A DNA stretch of 64,000 bases from Kaistella palustris DSM 21579. GTDB taxonomy: Bacteria; Bacteroidota; Bacteroidia; Flavobacteriales; Weeksellaceae. Numbering within the stretch: the first letter of the stretch is position 1; every line of letters starts with the position of its first letter. A model generated the notes under the pieces. That model had not been told where the DNA came from and searched no databases. It saw only the letters and a list, made by a program, of their open reading frames with translations. Of the stretch, positions 16,328 through 24,724 are shown one piece after another. The DNA lies in NCBI RefSeq assembly GCF_000422265.1, contig NZ_AULL01000013.1:1-64000 (forward strand), read 5' to 3'. A program made the translations under genes and the position numbers.

Positions 16328-17354
16328 TAATATTCTGTTTTAATCCTAAAGACCACCGTAACTGTTCCAACATACTGCCTTCATAATCTAACCGTACTCC
16401 GGATATACTTTTATATAACCACTTAGAGAGTATTTCTGCAGAATCAAGATTCAGTGAGCTAATTTTATCTTTACCGCTATTATCATCTAATTGACCTATC
16501 GTATAGTAAGTTTTTGCAAGGCCGTTAGTTTCTAAAAACTGGTAAGTCATTGGGAGTCTTTCCTTTATAAAGTAATCTAGTTCTTCAGACGAAGGTTGTT
16601 GACTACCAGATTTATCCCATTTGGAAACTACCAAAACCAAATTAATATTTTGTAAATTTTTTCCTTCATGCTCCAATAAATATAAAAATTCGTTTAGCAA
16701 AGTGTCTTCTCTATGTGCAGCATCATATCCAGTTACCAGAATAAACGTGACAGGAATATCTGCTTTTAGGTATTGTGCTATACTACCATGATAGTTGCCG
16801 CCTCTTCTAATTTCATTATGATTTTCGCCTGATGCTTCCAGGAAAGTTAAATTTATTGGATTCACTTTTTTTGACTTATTGTTTGGTTCAAAAACCAAAT
16901 CCATGCGAGTCACCTGGTCCCTGACCGTACGTTCGGGCAGAATACCCTTACGAATATTTTCAAAAAAATCTGATAATAGTACCATTGCTTCGCGACTGTT
17001 TGGTGTTCCAGTCTGCGGACGAATTACACCAAATTTAGTACGTAACGCATAAAGCATTGAGGAAAGAATAACTGACTTTCCTGATTGCCCAGTGCCAAAA
17101 AAAAATACATAGTTACTATTCTTATTCTTTATATCTACTACCTTTGTGCCACCTTGAATTGGAACAAAATCATCGCCCGACGTGGATTCGACTTTACTTG
17201 AACTAAAGCTGGACAGTGGTTGTAGTTCTTCGCTTTCATCATTCTTAAAAGACAATGGTTTTAACTCATCTGTAGAATGGTCATCGAAAGACAGAGGTTT
17301 AAGATGATCGTTGTAATTGTCGTTAAAAGACAATGGTTTTAAATCTTCACTCAT
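16317..17354 (-). CDS. P-loop GTPase-like protein with N-terminal LKPLSF repeats
   Basis: 345 residues. The N-terminal 50 residues contain four copies of an LKPLSF/LQPLS motif about every 13 residues, separated by acidic linkers. The NTPase domain begins with strand YVFFF and Walker A GTGQSGKSV (87-95). A G3-like FLEASGE lies at 171-177 and a G4-like SKWD at 244-247, which fits a TRAFAC-like GTPase. A distant match to the double-GTPase (DO-GTPase) class of conflict systems is possible but unproven. No membrane segment is seen. It sits 5 bp after the polytopic membrane protein and overlaps the LysM-like protein, so it is the likely cytoplasmic switch of the operon. Confidence 0.78.
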   Translation of the reverse strand: MSEDLKPLSFNDNYNDHLKPLSFDDHSTDELKPLSFKNDESEELQPLSSFSSSKVESTSGDDFVPIQGGTKVVDIKNKNSNYVFFFGTGQSGKSVILSSMLYALRTKFGVIRPQTGTPNSREAMVLLSDFFENIRKGILPERTVRDQVTRMDLVFEPNNKSKKVNPINLTFLEASGENHNEIRRGGNYHGSIAQYLKADIPVTFILVTGYDAAHREDTLLNEFLYLLEHEGKNLQNINLVLVVSKWDKSGSQQPSSEELDYFIKERLPMTYQFLETNGLAKTYYTIGQLDDNSGKDKISSLNLDSAEILSKWLYKSISGVRLDYEGSMLEQLRWSLGLKQNINGR

Positions 17355-17359
17355 ATTAC

Positions 17360-18391
17360 TTAGTCTAATAAGGTTTTACTTCTTCGTTGCGGGCCGAAAA
17401 TGCCTTCACTACTCCTGCTGGTCTTCGAACCACCACCTTGTTCAGTTACCAAAAGAACAATAATCATGATGCCAAAATCCAATAAAATACATCCCATCAA
17501 CACTACAAACTGGTACATTCCGAAATTATCTATTGCATGTCGAAAAGCATATCCAATTTTACCTACATCCTGAGCGGTAGATTTTGTGGGTTCAAAATCA
17601 TATTTGGTCGAACCTAAAGTAGTTTCTGCCCTGTTACCCAACTTATTGTAGTCCAATACAATTTCATCAATCATTCCAACTGCTGTAGTATTAATAATAT
17701 CTGGCGACTGAGCGATCAGCTGTTGCGTTTTTTTATTCCATTTCAGTACTGCAGCATCCAAATCAGTTTTTAGTTTTTTCTCATCAGGATTTAATACCTC
17801 CAACATATCTACAATTTGTTGCCCCATTCTTTCTGCAAGATCTCTATACCCTGAAGGAGTCTGACTGACAGGTGTTAGCGGAGTAATAGATTTACCAAGT
17901 CTTTTTTCTATTCTACTGATGATAGTCCGTGCTTCGGGGCCAATACCTAAGTTTGCAGGATCCTGTATCTGAATCATTAACTGATTGGTATCTCCCAATA
18001 TTTCCTGTCTGGTCTTTGCGTCAACACTATAAGTTAACCTGCTATCAACATCTGCCTGCAGAGAGTTCATTTGATCATTAACTTTCTTAAGTTCCGTTGA
18101 ATAGATTTCTGTTTTCATAAACCTAGTATACAAGGCATTGAAATTTGCGATAAAACAAAAGGATGCAATAAAGAGGTACATCAGAATGAGTCCTGTAGTA
18201 TTTCTGCCTTCGATTTTAGCCTGTCTCAGCATCCAAATCAAAAAAAGGAGAAGCAAGGATAATACTAGGGCGATTATAAATGAAGCTCCTCCAAATATTT
18301 GGCTGAGACCGAGCCAAGTCTGCCAAAAACTGACACCAATTAACATTAGGGCAAGAATTGCCAAGAATAAATCTGTAGCTTTAATTTTCAT
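17360..18391 (-). CDS. Polytopic membrane protein with long helical domain
   Basis: 343 residues. Three N-terminal membrane helices are visible: DLFLAILALMLIGVSFW, IFGGASFIIALVLSLLLLFL and GLILMYLFIASFCFIANF. A mostly helical domain of about 200 residues follows, with heptad-like stretches such as LKKVNDQMNSLQADVDSRL. A fourth helix near 300 (YQFVVLMGCILLDFGIMIIV) and a short basic tail complete it. No family is recognised. It is second in the operon, 36 bp after the Cys-rich peptide and 5 bp before the GTPase. The layout resembles a membrane scaffold or channel subunit gated by cytoplasmic partners, but no function can be assigned from sequence. Confidence 0.7.
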   Translation of the reverse strand: MKIKATDLFLAILALMLIGVSFWQTWLGLSQIFGGASFIIALVLSLLLLFLIWMLRQAKIEGRNTTGLILMYLFIASFCFIANFNALYTRFMKTEIYSTELKKVNDQMNSLQADVDSRLTYSVDAKTRQEILGDTNQLMIQIQDPANLGIGPEARTIISRIEKRLGKSITPLTPVSQTPSGYRDLAERMGQQIVDMLEVLNPDEKKLKTDLDAAVLKWNKKTQQLIAQSPDIINTTAVGMIDEIVLDYNKLGNRAETTLGSTKYDFEPTKSTAQDVGKIGYAFRHAIDNFGMYQFVVLMGCILLDFGIMIIVLLVTEQGGGSKTSRSSEGIFGPQRRSKTLLD

Positions 18392-18427
18392 ATAAGATGT
18401 TTTTGATAATTATTTTATGTTATTTTT

Positions 18428-18628
18428 TTATTTACATACGCTACATTTTCCCCCCTTGTTGCAATGTTTGCAATAATTACATGTTTTACATGCTTTGCAA
18501 TTGCTATGACCATAACAAGTTGCTGCTTCCTCCACAATTAATGACCGGTTTTTAGCCCCGACTTCGTTATAATTAGTAAGACTAGTCAATAGTATTAATC
18601 CTAAACTAAATTTTATGATTCTTTTCAT
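18428..18628 (-). CDS. Small exported cysteine-rich peptide
   Basis: 66 residues: a basic start and hydrophobic signal segment (MKRIIKFSLGLILLTSL), then a mature part with eight cysteines in its last 30 residues, spaced C-x5-C-x2-C-x2-C-x2-C-x2-C-x5-C-x2-C. Lysine, histidine and asparagine fill the gaps. Dense CxxC pairs fit a metal-binding (zinc or iron) or a disulphide-rich peptide, but no family is recognised. It is the first gene of the minus-strand operon with the membrane protein, GTPase, LysM-like protein and aspartic protease. It may be secreted, matured by the protease, or act as a metal or redox sensor; all are guesses. Confidence 0.65.
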   Translation of the reverse strand: MKRIIKFSLGLILLTSLTNYNEVGAKNRSLIVEEAATCYGHSNCKACKTCNYCKHCNKGGKCSVCK

Positions 18629-18871
18629 AATTGTTAAATTATCTGCTTAATTACGTTCAGTTTTGTATGCTAGTGGGACAATAATTGTTTCAAGTTACCC
18701 ACAGTTAATTTAATAATTCTTAATGAAACGTTAAAATTAATAAAATTTTCTAAGCAAACTCTAAAATGTATTTAATTTCATATTAAAAATGTAACGCTTG
18801 AGACAGTAAATCGCCGCCGGCAAAAATTACAAAGGCAATTCGTTAGATATCTTGCATTTAATAATACCATA

Positions 18872-20908
18872 TTAAACCTTCAAACCGAACCTACCCAACT
18901 TCTGCAATGAGTCGTAAGCTTTTAAGAGGGACTGTTGGTTTACTTTTTTCGAGGGACTGATTAGTGCTGCATAAACAGTTTTAACGTTATTAAATTCTTT
19001 ATAATCAAATATATTTTTTGTGTTCTGGAAAGCTTCAATCCGTTTCCAGTTTTCAATAAGGAATGGTTTTACCCTGTCATGAAGACCTTTAAAATCCACT
19101 GCTTCCTGATTTTCGAGTTTTGAATTATTTAAAGCTTCTTCAACAACTGAAGGTTTGTCTGCAATCAGTCTGAAAACGCGCCTTGCTGATCTGAAGTGTC
19201 CACTATTCAGGGGCTTATTGTGTTTCATTTGTGCTACAATGGAAATTAATCCGGTTGCATCAACCCTAAACTTTGAGAAAAGTTCTTCATGGGATGAATG
19301 GATATTTCGCAGTCCGTCAAAGAATTTAACGCCCAGTTTGCTGATTTCGCTCATTATGATCAGATCATCGGTGCCATCATTCTCATCTGCTTCCTTTTCA
19401 TTTTCCCGATCAAGAGACTCCTGCATTGAAATCAGATAATCATCCAGGGCCGTATCATTCAAGCTGTATTTTTCGGTTTTCAGTTTTTCCCAAGAGGTTA
19501 TTTTTTTTGCATATTCGGAAATCAGGGAACCACCTGCAGCAGCAACTAAATGGTCGTGAACGAAGACGAGCAGCTTTAAAGCAAGTTCTTCGATGTGGTC
19601 TTTTTCGCCCGTATATTCAGCCAAATTTTCGAAATAATCTTTAAAAGGATCGTAGGTTTCACAGAAATCTGAATGCAGCAGGTTCCGGAGGGAATTGATG
19701 CTGCAGCGGACTTTTGCTTTCTGTATTTCCCGCAGAATTGAGTTTTCTTTAAAGTCGGTGATGTACTTCCAGACCTTTCCGTTTAGTCTGCGGTATTCGA
19801 GTTTTCCCAGGACTTCATTGTAGCGGAACTTGTATCTGTTGTTTAAAAAGTTTTCGAGTTTATCAATTTGGGCGGGTTCTTCCTCGTCCGCTTCAACAAC
19901 GCTCAGCGCAAGGGTGTCTGTCGCGGATGACTTACCTGAATTTTTCTTTATGCTCACAGATTTCACGGATGTCACAGATTTATTTTGTGGATTGAAATTG
20001 TCCGTTGCGAACTCGGAGATATTATTATATGCACTTTTTACTGCTGTCATGACTTCCTGTGTGTTGTAGTCGTAATCGACTAAAATATAGCCCAATGCAA
20101 GGGATTCGGGAACTCCTTTTCTGTTGAGATTGTTAGACAGTTGGAATACGAAATTGTTTCGGTTACCGTCCACAAATGATTCTTTTTTTTCTGTGAAGCT
20201 CACGCAGTGAGCGTACAAAACATCGTAATCCGCTTGCAGATTACTTTGATGTTTTGAGATTCCTTGGCCGGTTTTACCTGCTTCGCAGGAGGTTCCGTCG
20301 CGGCGCTCGGAATGACATACAGAATCCGCATTTTGACCTGAACTTTCATTTAAGGATTGCTTCGCTGCGCTCGCAAAGACAGTAGCGTTTTCGTTCAGAA
20401 ACATTTCAGGATCATAGGAAAAGAAGCAAAGTCTCGTTATGTCTTTTCCAGATTTGTCGATTTCAACGGATAAGAGTTTTTCAAAATACTCCTGCAATTT
20501 GAGGAAGCTTTCTTTGTGGTTCTCCTTTTTGCATTCAACTTTAACGAATATTTTCAATCCGTTTCCAGATGGGCTTGTGAAATATGCGAAAGCATATTGA
20601 TTATTTTGTAGAACAGATCTGCACTCCGATAATTTTCCAGGTGTTATTTTATCAATATCTAATACTATTAATGCGTTGTAGTTGGTCAGGAATTCCATTT
20701 TTCTACCGCCCTTGAATGTTGCTGATGGAGTGAATGCCGGAAGGGCTTTTTTGGCCCTTTCTGCAGCTTCTTTTTTGTCATCTGCCTGTGATTTTCGGAG
20801 GTAAGTGATGGCGTTGCGGTAGGTTCCGGTTTTGATATCTTCCAGGATTTTTAAGATGTCTTTGTTTTCGACTACTTCATTGAAGTTTTTGAATATGGTG
20901 GATTTCAT
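18872..20908 (-). CDS. BT4734/VirE N-terminal domain protein with in-frame repeat insertions
   Basis: 678 residues. Residues 1-170 match the BT4734-like/VirE N-terminal domain found in proteins of Bacteroidota mobile elements (ALIVLDIDKITPGKL, FTSPSGNGLKIFVKV, DITRLCFFSYDPE), a primase-like module. Residues about 175-215 are low-complexity and translate two copies of a palindromic DNA repeat (see repeat entry). The remaining 460 residues are helical, ending KVNQQSLLKAYDSLQKLG, with no helicase motifs seen. It lies 108 bp beyond an HTH gene fragment on the same strand. Both are typical remnants of integrative elements, which supports a mobile origin for this island. Confidence 0.75.
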   Translation of the reverse strand: MKSTIFKNFNEVVENKDILKILEDIKTGTYRNAITYLRKSQADDKKEAAERAKKALPAFTPSATFKGGRKMEFLTNYNALIVLDIDKITPGKLSECRSVLQNNQYAFAYFTSPSGNGLKIFVKVECKKENHKESFLKLQEYFEKLLSVEIDKSGKDITRLCFFSYDPEMFLNENATVFASAAKQSLNESSGQNADSVCHSERRDGTSCEAGKTGQGISKHQSNLQADYDVLYAHCVSFTEKKESFVDGNRNNFVFQLSNNLNRKGVPESLALGYILVDYDYNTQEVMTAVKSAYNNISEFATDNFNPQNKSVTSVKSVSIKKNSGKSSATDTLALSVVEADEEEPAQIDKLENFLNNRYKFRYNEVLGKLEYRRLNGKVWKYITDFKENSILREIQKAKVRCSINSLRNLLHSDFCETYDPFKDYFENLAEYTGEKDHIEELALKLLVFVHDHLVAAAGGSLISEYAKKITSWEKLKTEKYSLNDTALDDYLISMQESLDRENEKEADENDGTDDLIIMSEISKLGVKFFDGLRNIHSSHEELFSKFRVDATGLISIVAQMKHNKPLNSGHFRSARRVFRLIADKPSVVEEALNNSKLENQEAVDFKGLHDRVKPFLIENWKRIEAFQNTKNIFDYKEFNNVKTVYAALISPSKKVNQQSLLKAYDSLQKLGRFGLKV
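20256..20380. repeat. Dispersed palindromic repeats inside a coding region
   Basis: Two copies of a repeat of the form GATTCCTT...CGCTCGGAATGAC (20256-20319) and GGATTGCTTCGCTGCGCTCG (20353-20372) lie within the 678-residue gene and keep its frame open. A related copy, GATTCTTCGTTTCGCTCAGA, occurs upstream at 20949-20968 outside the gene. The repeats translate as the Ala/Ser/Cys/Gly-rich linker of the protein. Confidence 0.65.
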
Positions 20909-21046
20909 TTGGGGAGATTTTAGATTATGAATTTTAGATTTTAGATTGAGATTCTTCGTTTCGCTCAGAATGACAATTGAGAGGTTAGAAAAAAGCCCAA
21001 AGCGGATGCATGGGCTTTCTTCAATTGATAAGATTGCTGCTGAGAT

Positions 21047-21334
21047 TTATTTCTTTGCAAATGCAGCGTTGCGGTAGTTTTGGATGAAGTTTTCTACATC
21101 AGACAATTTGTAGTAGATTTTGTTGCCAACCTGAGAAAAGGTGATTTTTCCTTCATCGCGCCAGGTTTGGGCTGTCCGCAGGGAAACGTCGAGCATTTCC
21201 ATGAACTGCTTGTTGTTGAGATAAGTTTCGGTACGAGGTGCGCGTGCCGCATTAATTTTGGCGGAAATTTCTTCAATTTTAGAAACTAACTCGTTGAACT
21301 GGTCTTTGGATAATTGAAAGCGGATTTCCGGTCT
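21047..21334 (-). pseudogene. Helix-turn-helix (excisionase-like) protein lacking a normal start codon
   Basis: The frame encodes about 95 residues ending FIQNYRNAAFAKK. It holds a winged HTH of the MerR/excisionase type: TYLNNKQFMEMLDVSLRTAQ, then WRDEGKITFSQVGNKIYYKL. A helical N-terminal part (FNELVSKIEEISAKINAA) precedes it. Upstream the frame is closed by TAA at 21335-21337, and no ATG, GTG or TTG occurs before the HTH core. Either an ATT/ATC codon is used or the 5' end was lost by frameshift or deletion. It lies upstream of the VirE-N-type gene, as in many Bacteroidota mobile elements. Confidence 0.65.
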
Positions 21335-21508
21335 TTATAGTATATTTATTGTTGTATTTCAACCTTCTATAGCAGCAGGAAAAAATTTACAGCTCAACTT
21401 ACTTATAAATATACACGGAGATTTTCGTACTTTTACTTTCGGCAAAACAGCGCAGAATAGCCACGGATCGGTTTATCGATAATTTACAACACTACAACGA
21501 TAAAAGTA

Positions 21509-21970
21509 ATGATGAAAAAAATACCTGCAGCCCTGGCGCTTACAGCCACTTTCTGCCTTGGTTTTGCATTTAAATCATACTCGACAAAAAGAGATAATAC
21601 AATGAAAAAAGTTATAGGCATAGGCGGGATTTTCTTTAAATCCAAAGACCCAAAGGCCGCTACAGAATGGTATCACAAGCATCTTGGGCTTAAAACAAAT
21701 CCTTACGGCGCCACATTTGAATGGTTCGAAAGTCCCGACAGCAATGCAATAGCAGAAACTCAATGGACACCCTTCTCCGCTGATTCCAAATATTTCGACA
21801 AAGAATTCATGATCAATTACCGCGTTGAAAAGTTGGACGAACTTGTGGACGAGCTGCAGAAAGAAGGTGTCACCATTGTAGATGAAATTGAAGTAACCGA
21901 ATACGGAAAATTTGTGCATATCTTAGACGGTGATGGTAATAAAGTGCAGCTCTGGGAACCAACTGAATGA
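21509..21970 (+). CDS. VOC family (glyoxalase/dioxygenase-like) protein
   Basis: 153 residues from ATG 21509 (a second ATG one codon later), with a hydrophobic start (ALALTATFCLGFAFKSYS) that could be an export signal or a mistaken extension. An internal ATG at 21602 begins the domain itself (MKKVIGIGGIFFKSKDP). The vicinal-oxygen-chelate fold is shown by AATEWYHKHLGLK, YRVEKLDELVDELQKEGV and the C-terminal HILDGDGNKVQLWEP with its metal-ligand Glu. The substrate cannot be told from sequence. If the long start is used the protein is exported, which would be unusual for the family. Confidence 0.8.
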   Translation: MMKKIPAALALTATFCLGFAFKSYSTKRDNTMKKVIGIGGIFFKSKDPKAATEWYHKHLGLKTNPYGATFEWFESPDSNAIAETQWTPFSADSKYFDKEFMINYRVEKLDELVDELQKEGVTIVDEIEVTEYGKFVHILDGDGNKVQLWEPTE

Positions 21971-22390
21971 GCCGCCAACTGAAGGAAAATTTCCGATAAA
22001 AATCCTATGCGTATTTTTTTTGCGTATTAAAAAACCCGATAATCTAAAATCAGTAAAAACATTGTGAGCGGCGAAAGTGATTTCTGTTTGCATTAAAGAC
22101 AGAACCTGAAGTATATTAAACCTTGGGAATCATTTAGTTGAAAACCATAGTTTTTGTTATGTTGATAATTTATTAATGACTTTCACCATCGCAAAGCGAG
22201 TTTTTGCAATCGTCACATCAGAAAACAATTAGTTCTTAATGCCATATTTCCGAGATTTTTGTAGAAATTAGATCGGTTACAAATAAAAATGGGCTTTGAA
22301 ATTAAAAGTCTAAAATCATCGCGCTCAGCCTTTTTATTTAAAAGACTGCTTATCTTTGGCCGTAATTCAAACTTATGTTGATTTTTATTA
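21971..22390. promoter_or_regulatory. Intergenic stretch with a Bacteroidota -7 element
   Basis: The gap contains TATCTTTG at 22351-22358, matching the Bacteroidota promoter element TAnnTTTG and placed 33 bp before the urea transporter start. No hairpin terminator for the upstream VOC gene was recognised. A 73-codon minus-strand frame at 22213-22434 overlaps the transporter and is not supported. Confidence 0.5.
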
Positions 22391-23236
22391 ATGAAAATTA
22401 TTGAATCTCTACTTCGCGGTGTTGGGCAGGTCATGTTTCAAAATAATATATGGTCCGGACTTTTATTTCTGGTCGGAATCTGTTACAACTCCTGGCAATT
22501 TGGGCTTGCCGCTTTTTTGGGAACCTTGGTCAGCACTATTGCGGCGATAGTTTTCCGTTATTCCAAAGAGGATATTTCGCAGGGAATTTATGGTTTCAAT
22601 GGAACCTTGGCGGGACTCGCTGTGGTCTGTTTTTTCGGAGTTTCCTTTATTTCGGTTTTGTCCCTGCTGGTGGCCGCAGTTTTATCAACTGTTTCAATGC
22701 ATTATTTGAAAAGGATTCTGCCGCCGCTCACCGCTCCATTTGTTCTGGTCACCTGGTTTTGCATTCTGTTACTGGTTTTTATTGTAGAATATCCCTTGCT
22801 GAGTTCAGGATCGCCTGTTGTTCCGCAGTTTCATTTACAATCAGCTTTTGGCAAGAGTTTCGGACAGGTAATGTTTCAGGAAAATACCGTCACGGGAATT
22901 ATTTTCATGCTTGCCATTTTCATCAATAGTAAACTAAACGCCGCTTATGCAGTTTACGCAGCCGTACTCGGAACTTTGACGGGCTGGCTGCTTCAGGAAC
23001 CGCTGACTTCACTTAATGCGGGACTTCTGGGGTACAATGCTATACTATGTGCCATCGCGCTCTCCGGGAAAAAATGGGCAGACTTTTGGTGGATTACTGC
23101 CGCGATTATACTTTCTACACTGTTAAATTCTGTCCTGGCTAAGACGGGGATTATCACTCTAACCGCACCTTTTGTCATTGCCACGTGGTTGATTCTTTTT
23201 TTGAAAAAAAGAAAATACTTTTTGCTAAAAGCCTGA
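22391..23236 (+). CDS. Urea transporter
   Basis: 281 residues with about ten hydrophobic segments in two repeated halves, as in the UT family. Each half begins with the same GQVMFQ motif (LRGVGQVMFQNNIWSG at 9 and SFGQVMFQENTVTG near 160) and contains a YGFNGTLAGLA / LGYNAILCAIA selectivity-filter segment. Transports urea passively across the inner membrane. No urease genes are in view. It has its own promoter-like element upstream and is followed by an independent methyltransferase unit. Confidence 0.87.
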   Translation: MKIIESLLRGVGQVMFQNNIWSGLLFLVGICYNSWQFGLAAFLGTLVSTIAAIVFRYSKEDISQGIYGFNGTLAGLAVVCFFGVSFISVLSLLVAAVLSTVSMHYLKRILPPLTAPFVLVTWFCILLLVFIVEYPLLSSGSPVVPQFHLQSAFGKSFGQVMFQENTVTGIIFMLAIFINSKLNAAYAVYAAVLGTLTGWLLQEPLTSLNAGLLGYNAILCAIALSGKKWADFWWITAAIILSTLLNSVLAKTGIITLTAPFVIATWLILFLKKRKYFLLKA

Positions 23237-23385
23237 ATCAACGATACCACGATCACTCTTTAAAATAAAATTTTCCTTAAAAAAGCCGAATGAATTCTAA
23301 AATAGTTTTAATTCGAGGGAGTAAATAATACTGTATTAAGCGCTACCACGGCAAAATATAATTTTTTTTGCGCGACAATTAAACT

Positions 23386-23393
23386 TATCTTTG
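23386..23393 (+). promoter_or_regulatory. Promoter -7 element for the methyltransferase gene
   Basis: TATCTTTG fits TAnnTTTG. A TTG triplet lies 15 bp upstream at 23368, slightly closer than usual for the -33 box. The ATG follows 26 bp downstream. Confidence 0.5.
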
Positions 23394-23418
23394 ATCATCA
23401 ATCGAATCGATCACTAAT

Positions 23419-24225
23419 ATGAAAAAAGGGGAAATTTCAAACCTACTGCGCGGATTTGGCTTAATATATTTTACGGACTGGGTAAGATATTATATGGAAA
23501 AATTTAAAAACCGTAAAGTCAACAGCGACTTTAAAAGAAACCATCCTAACGTTAAATTACCTCCTGATTATCTTATATACGAATCTTTCCAGTTAAATTA
23601 TCAAAAATATTACACCGGCGGAACCGATACCGCCAGATGGCTGACAGATCATATCAAAAAACACCTCGACCTGAAGGATAAGCGGATTCTGGATTGGGGT
23701 TGTGGACCCGGCCGCATCATCCGACATTTACCCGACATCGCGGGGAACGGTTGCGAATATTTTGGCACCGACTATAATAAGGATACCATCGACTGGTGTT
23801 CTAAAAATTTAAAAGGTATTCAGTTCAATAACAATTCTTTGAAGGCTGCGTTGCCCTATGAAGACAATTTTATGGATGTCATCTATGGAATTTCCATTTT
23901 CACCCATCTTTCCGAACAGCTGCATTATGACTGGTATGGCGAATTATACCGCGTGCTGAAACCCGGCGGAATTATGTTTCTTACCACACAGGGCGATAAT
24001 TTTATGCTAAAACTGACCGACACTGAATTAAAATCTTATCGAAATAACGAATTGGTTGTTCGCGGAAAAGTAAAGGAGGGACACCGCACCTACTCTGCAT
24101 TCCATCCAAAAACTTTTATGCAGAAATTATTTAATAATGCGGAAATTCTAGAGCATATTGAAACAAAACCGGAAAACGGAAAAGGGTTCCCTCAGGACAT
24201 TTGGATCATAAAAAAACGTTTTTGA
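23419..24225 (+). CDS. Class I SAM-dependent methyltransferase
   Basis: 268 residues. Motif I RILDWGCGPGRIIRHL lies near residues 92-107. An acidic strand-2 end (FGTDYNKDTIDWC), DVIYGISIFTHL and the post-motif LKPGGIMFLTTQGD complete a Rossmann-type methyltransferase core. The N-terminal 80 residues are basic and may bind the substrate. The acceptor is unknown. The gene stands alone behind a TAnnTTTG promoter and before a weak hairpin. Confidence 0.85.
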   Translation: MKKGEISNLLRGFGLIYFTDWVRYYMEKFKNRKVNSDFKRNHPNVKLPPDYLIYESFQLNYQKYYTGGTDTARWLTDHIKKHLDLKDKRILDWGCGPGRIIRHLPDIAGNGCEYFGTDYNKDTIDWCSKNLKGIQFNNNSLKAALPYEDNFMDVIYGISIFTHLSEQLHYDWYGELYRVLKPGGIMFLTTQGDNFMLKLTDTELKSYRNNELVVRGKVKEGHRTYSAFHPKTFMQKLFNNAEILEHIETKPENGKGFPQDIWIIKKRF

Positions 24226-24248
24226 ACAGATAGAAGAATACCTGACTG

Positions 24249-24280
24249 TCCGCACCTTTTTTTCGGTGCGCGCATCTTTT
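24249..24280 (+). terminator. Weak intrinsic terminator
   Basis: The stem CGCACC/GGTGCG with a T-rich loop is followed by CGCATCTTTTT. It lies just after the methyltransferase gene. Confidence 0.45.
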
Positions 24281-24353
24281 TAAAATATACGTAATTCTAC
24301 GTATTTCGCAATTCAGAAAGTTCGCGCAATTTTACGGCATCAAAACACAAGAG

Positions 24354-24688
24354 ATGAAACACTTTTACGTTCTGCTTCTTGTAGTTGGTTGCGGTGCACA
24401 AAAGAAAGATCACCAGAGGTCCTTCGATACGGAAGGACTTCTGAGCTGGTCAAACAGCTGTTCCCGGCAATCCCTCACCCACTTCACAAAAATCTTTGTA
24501 TAACCTTGATCCGCTCCGTTTCCTGTGGAATCCAGGAATTGCGTCAAAATTTTGATGATGTTTGGCAAACAATATTTGCAGATACAGGTGCAAAAGCTCA
24601 TTTGGATTATAGAGATGTCATTTCTGATTTGCTTGAAACTTACTACTACTTCTTCCCCGCGTTTTGCTGCAACCTAATTAATTGTTGA
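24354..24688 (+). pseudogene. Possible frameshifted small lipoprotein gene
   Basis: ATG 24354 opens a 49-codon frame with a lipoprotein-like start (MKHFYVLLLVVGCGAQKKD, Cys at 13) that stops at 24503 after HFTKIFV. A second frame continues from about that point to 24688, reading SVSCGIQELRQNFDDVWQTI and DYRDVISDLLETYY, which looks protein-like rather than random. A single indel near 24490-24520 would join them into a lipoprotein of about 110 residues. The downstream frame is far better behaved than usual shadows, but no family is recognised. Confidence 0.35.
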
Positions 24689-24724
24689 AAATATTTTATC
24701 AATATATTTGTTGAAACTAATGTT

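Noticed and set aside
22450-22929. 159-codon + frame within the urea transporter
   Set aside because: Shadow frame of a clearly recognised gene.
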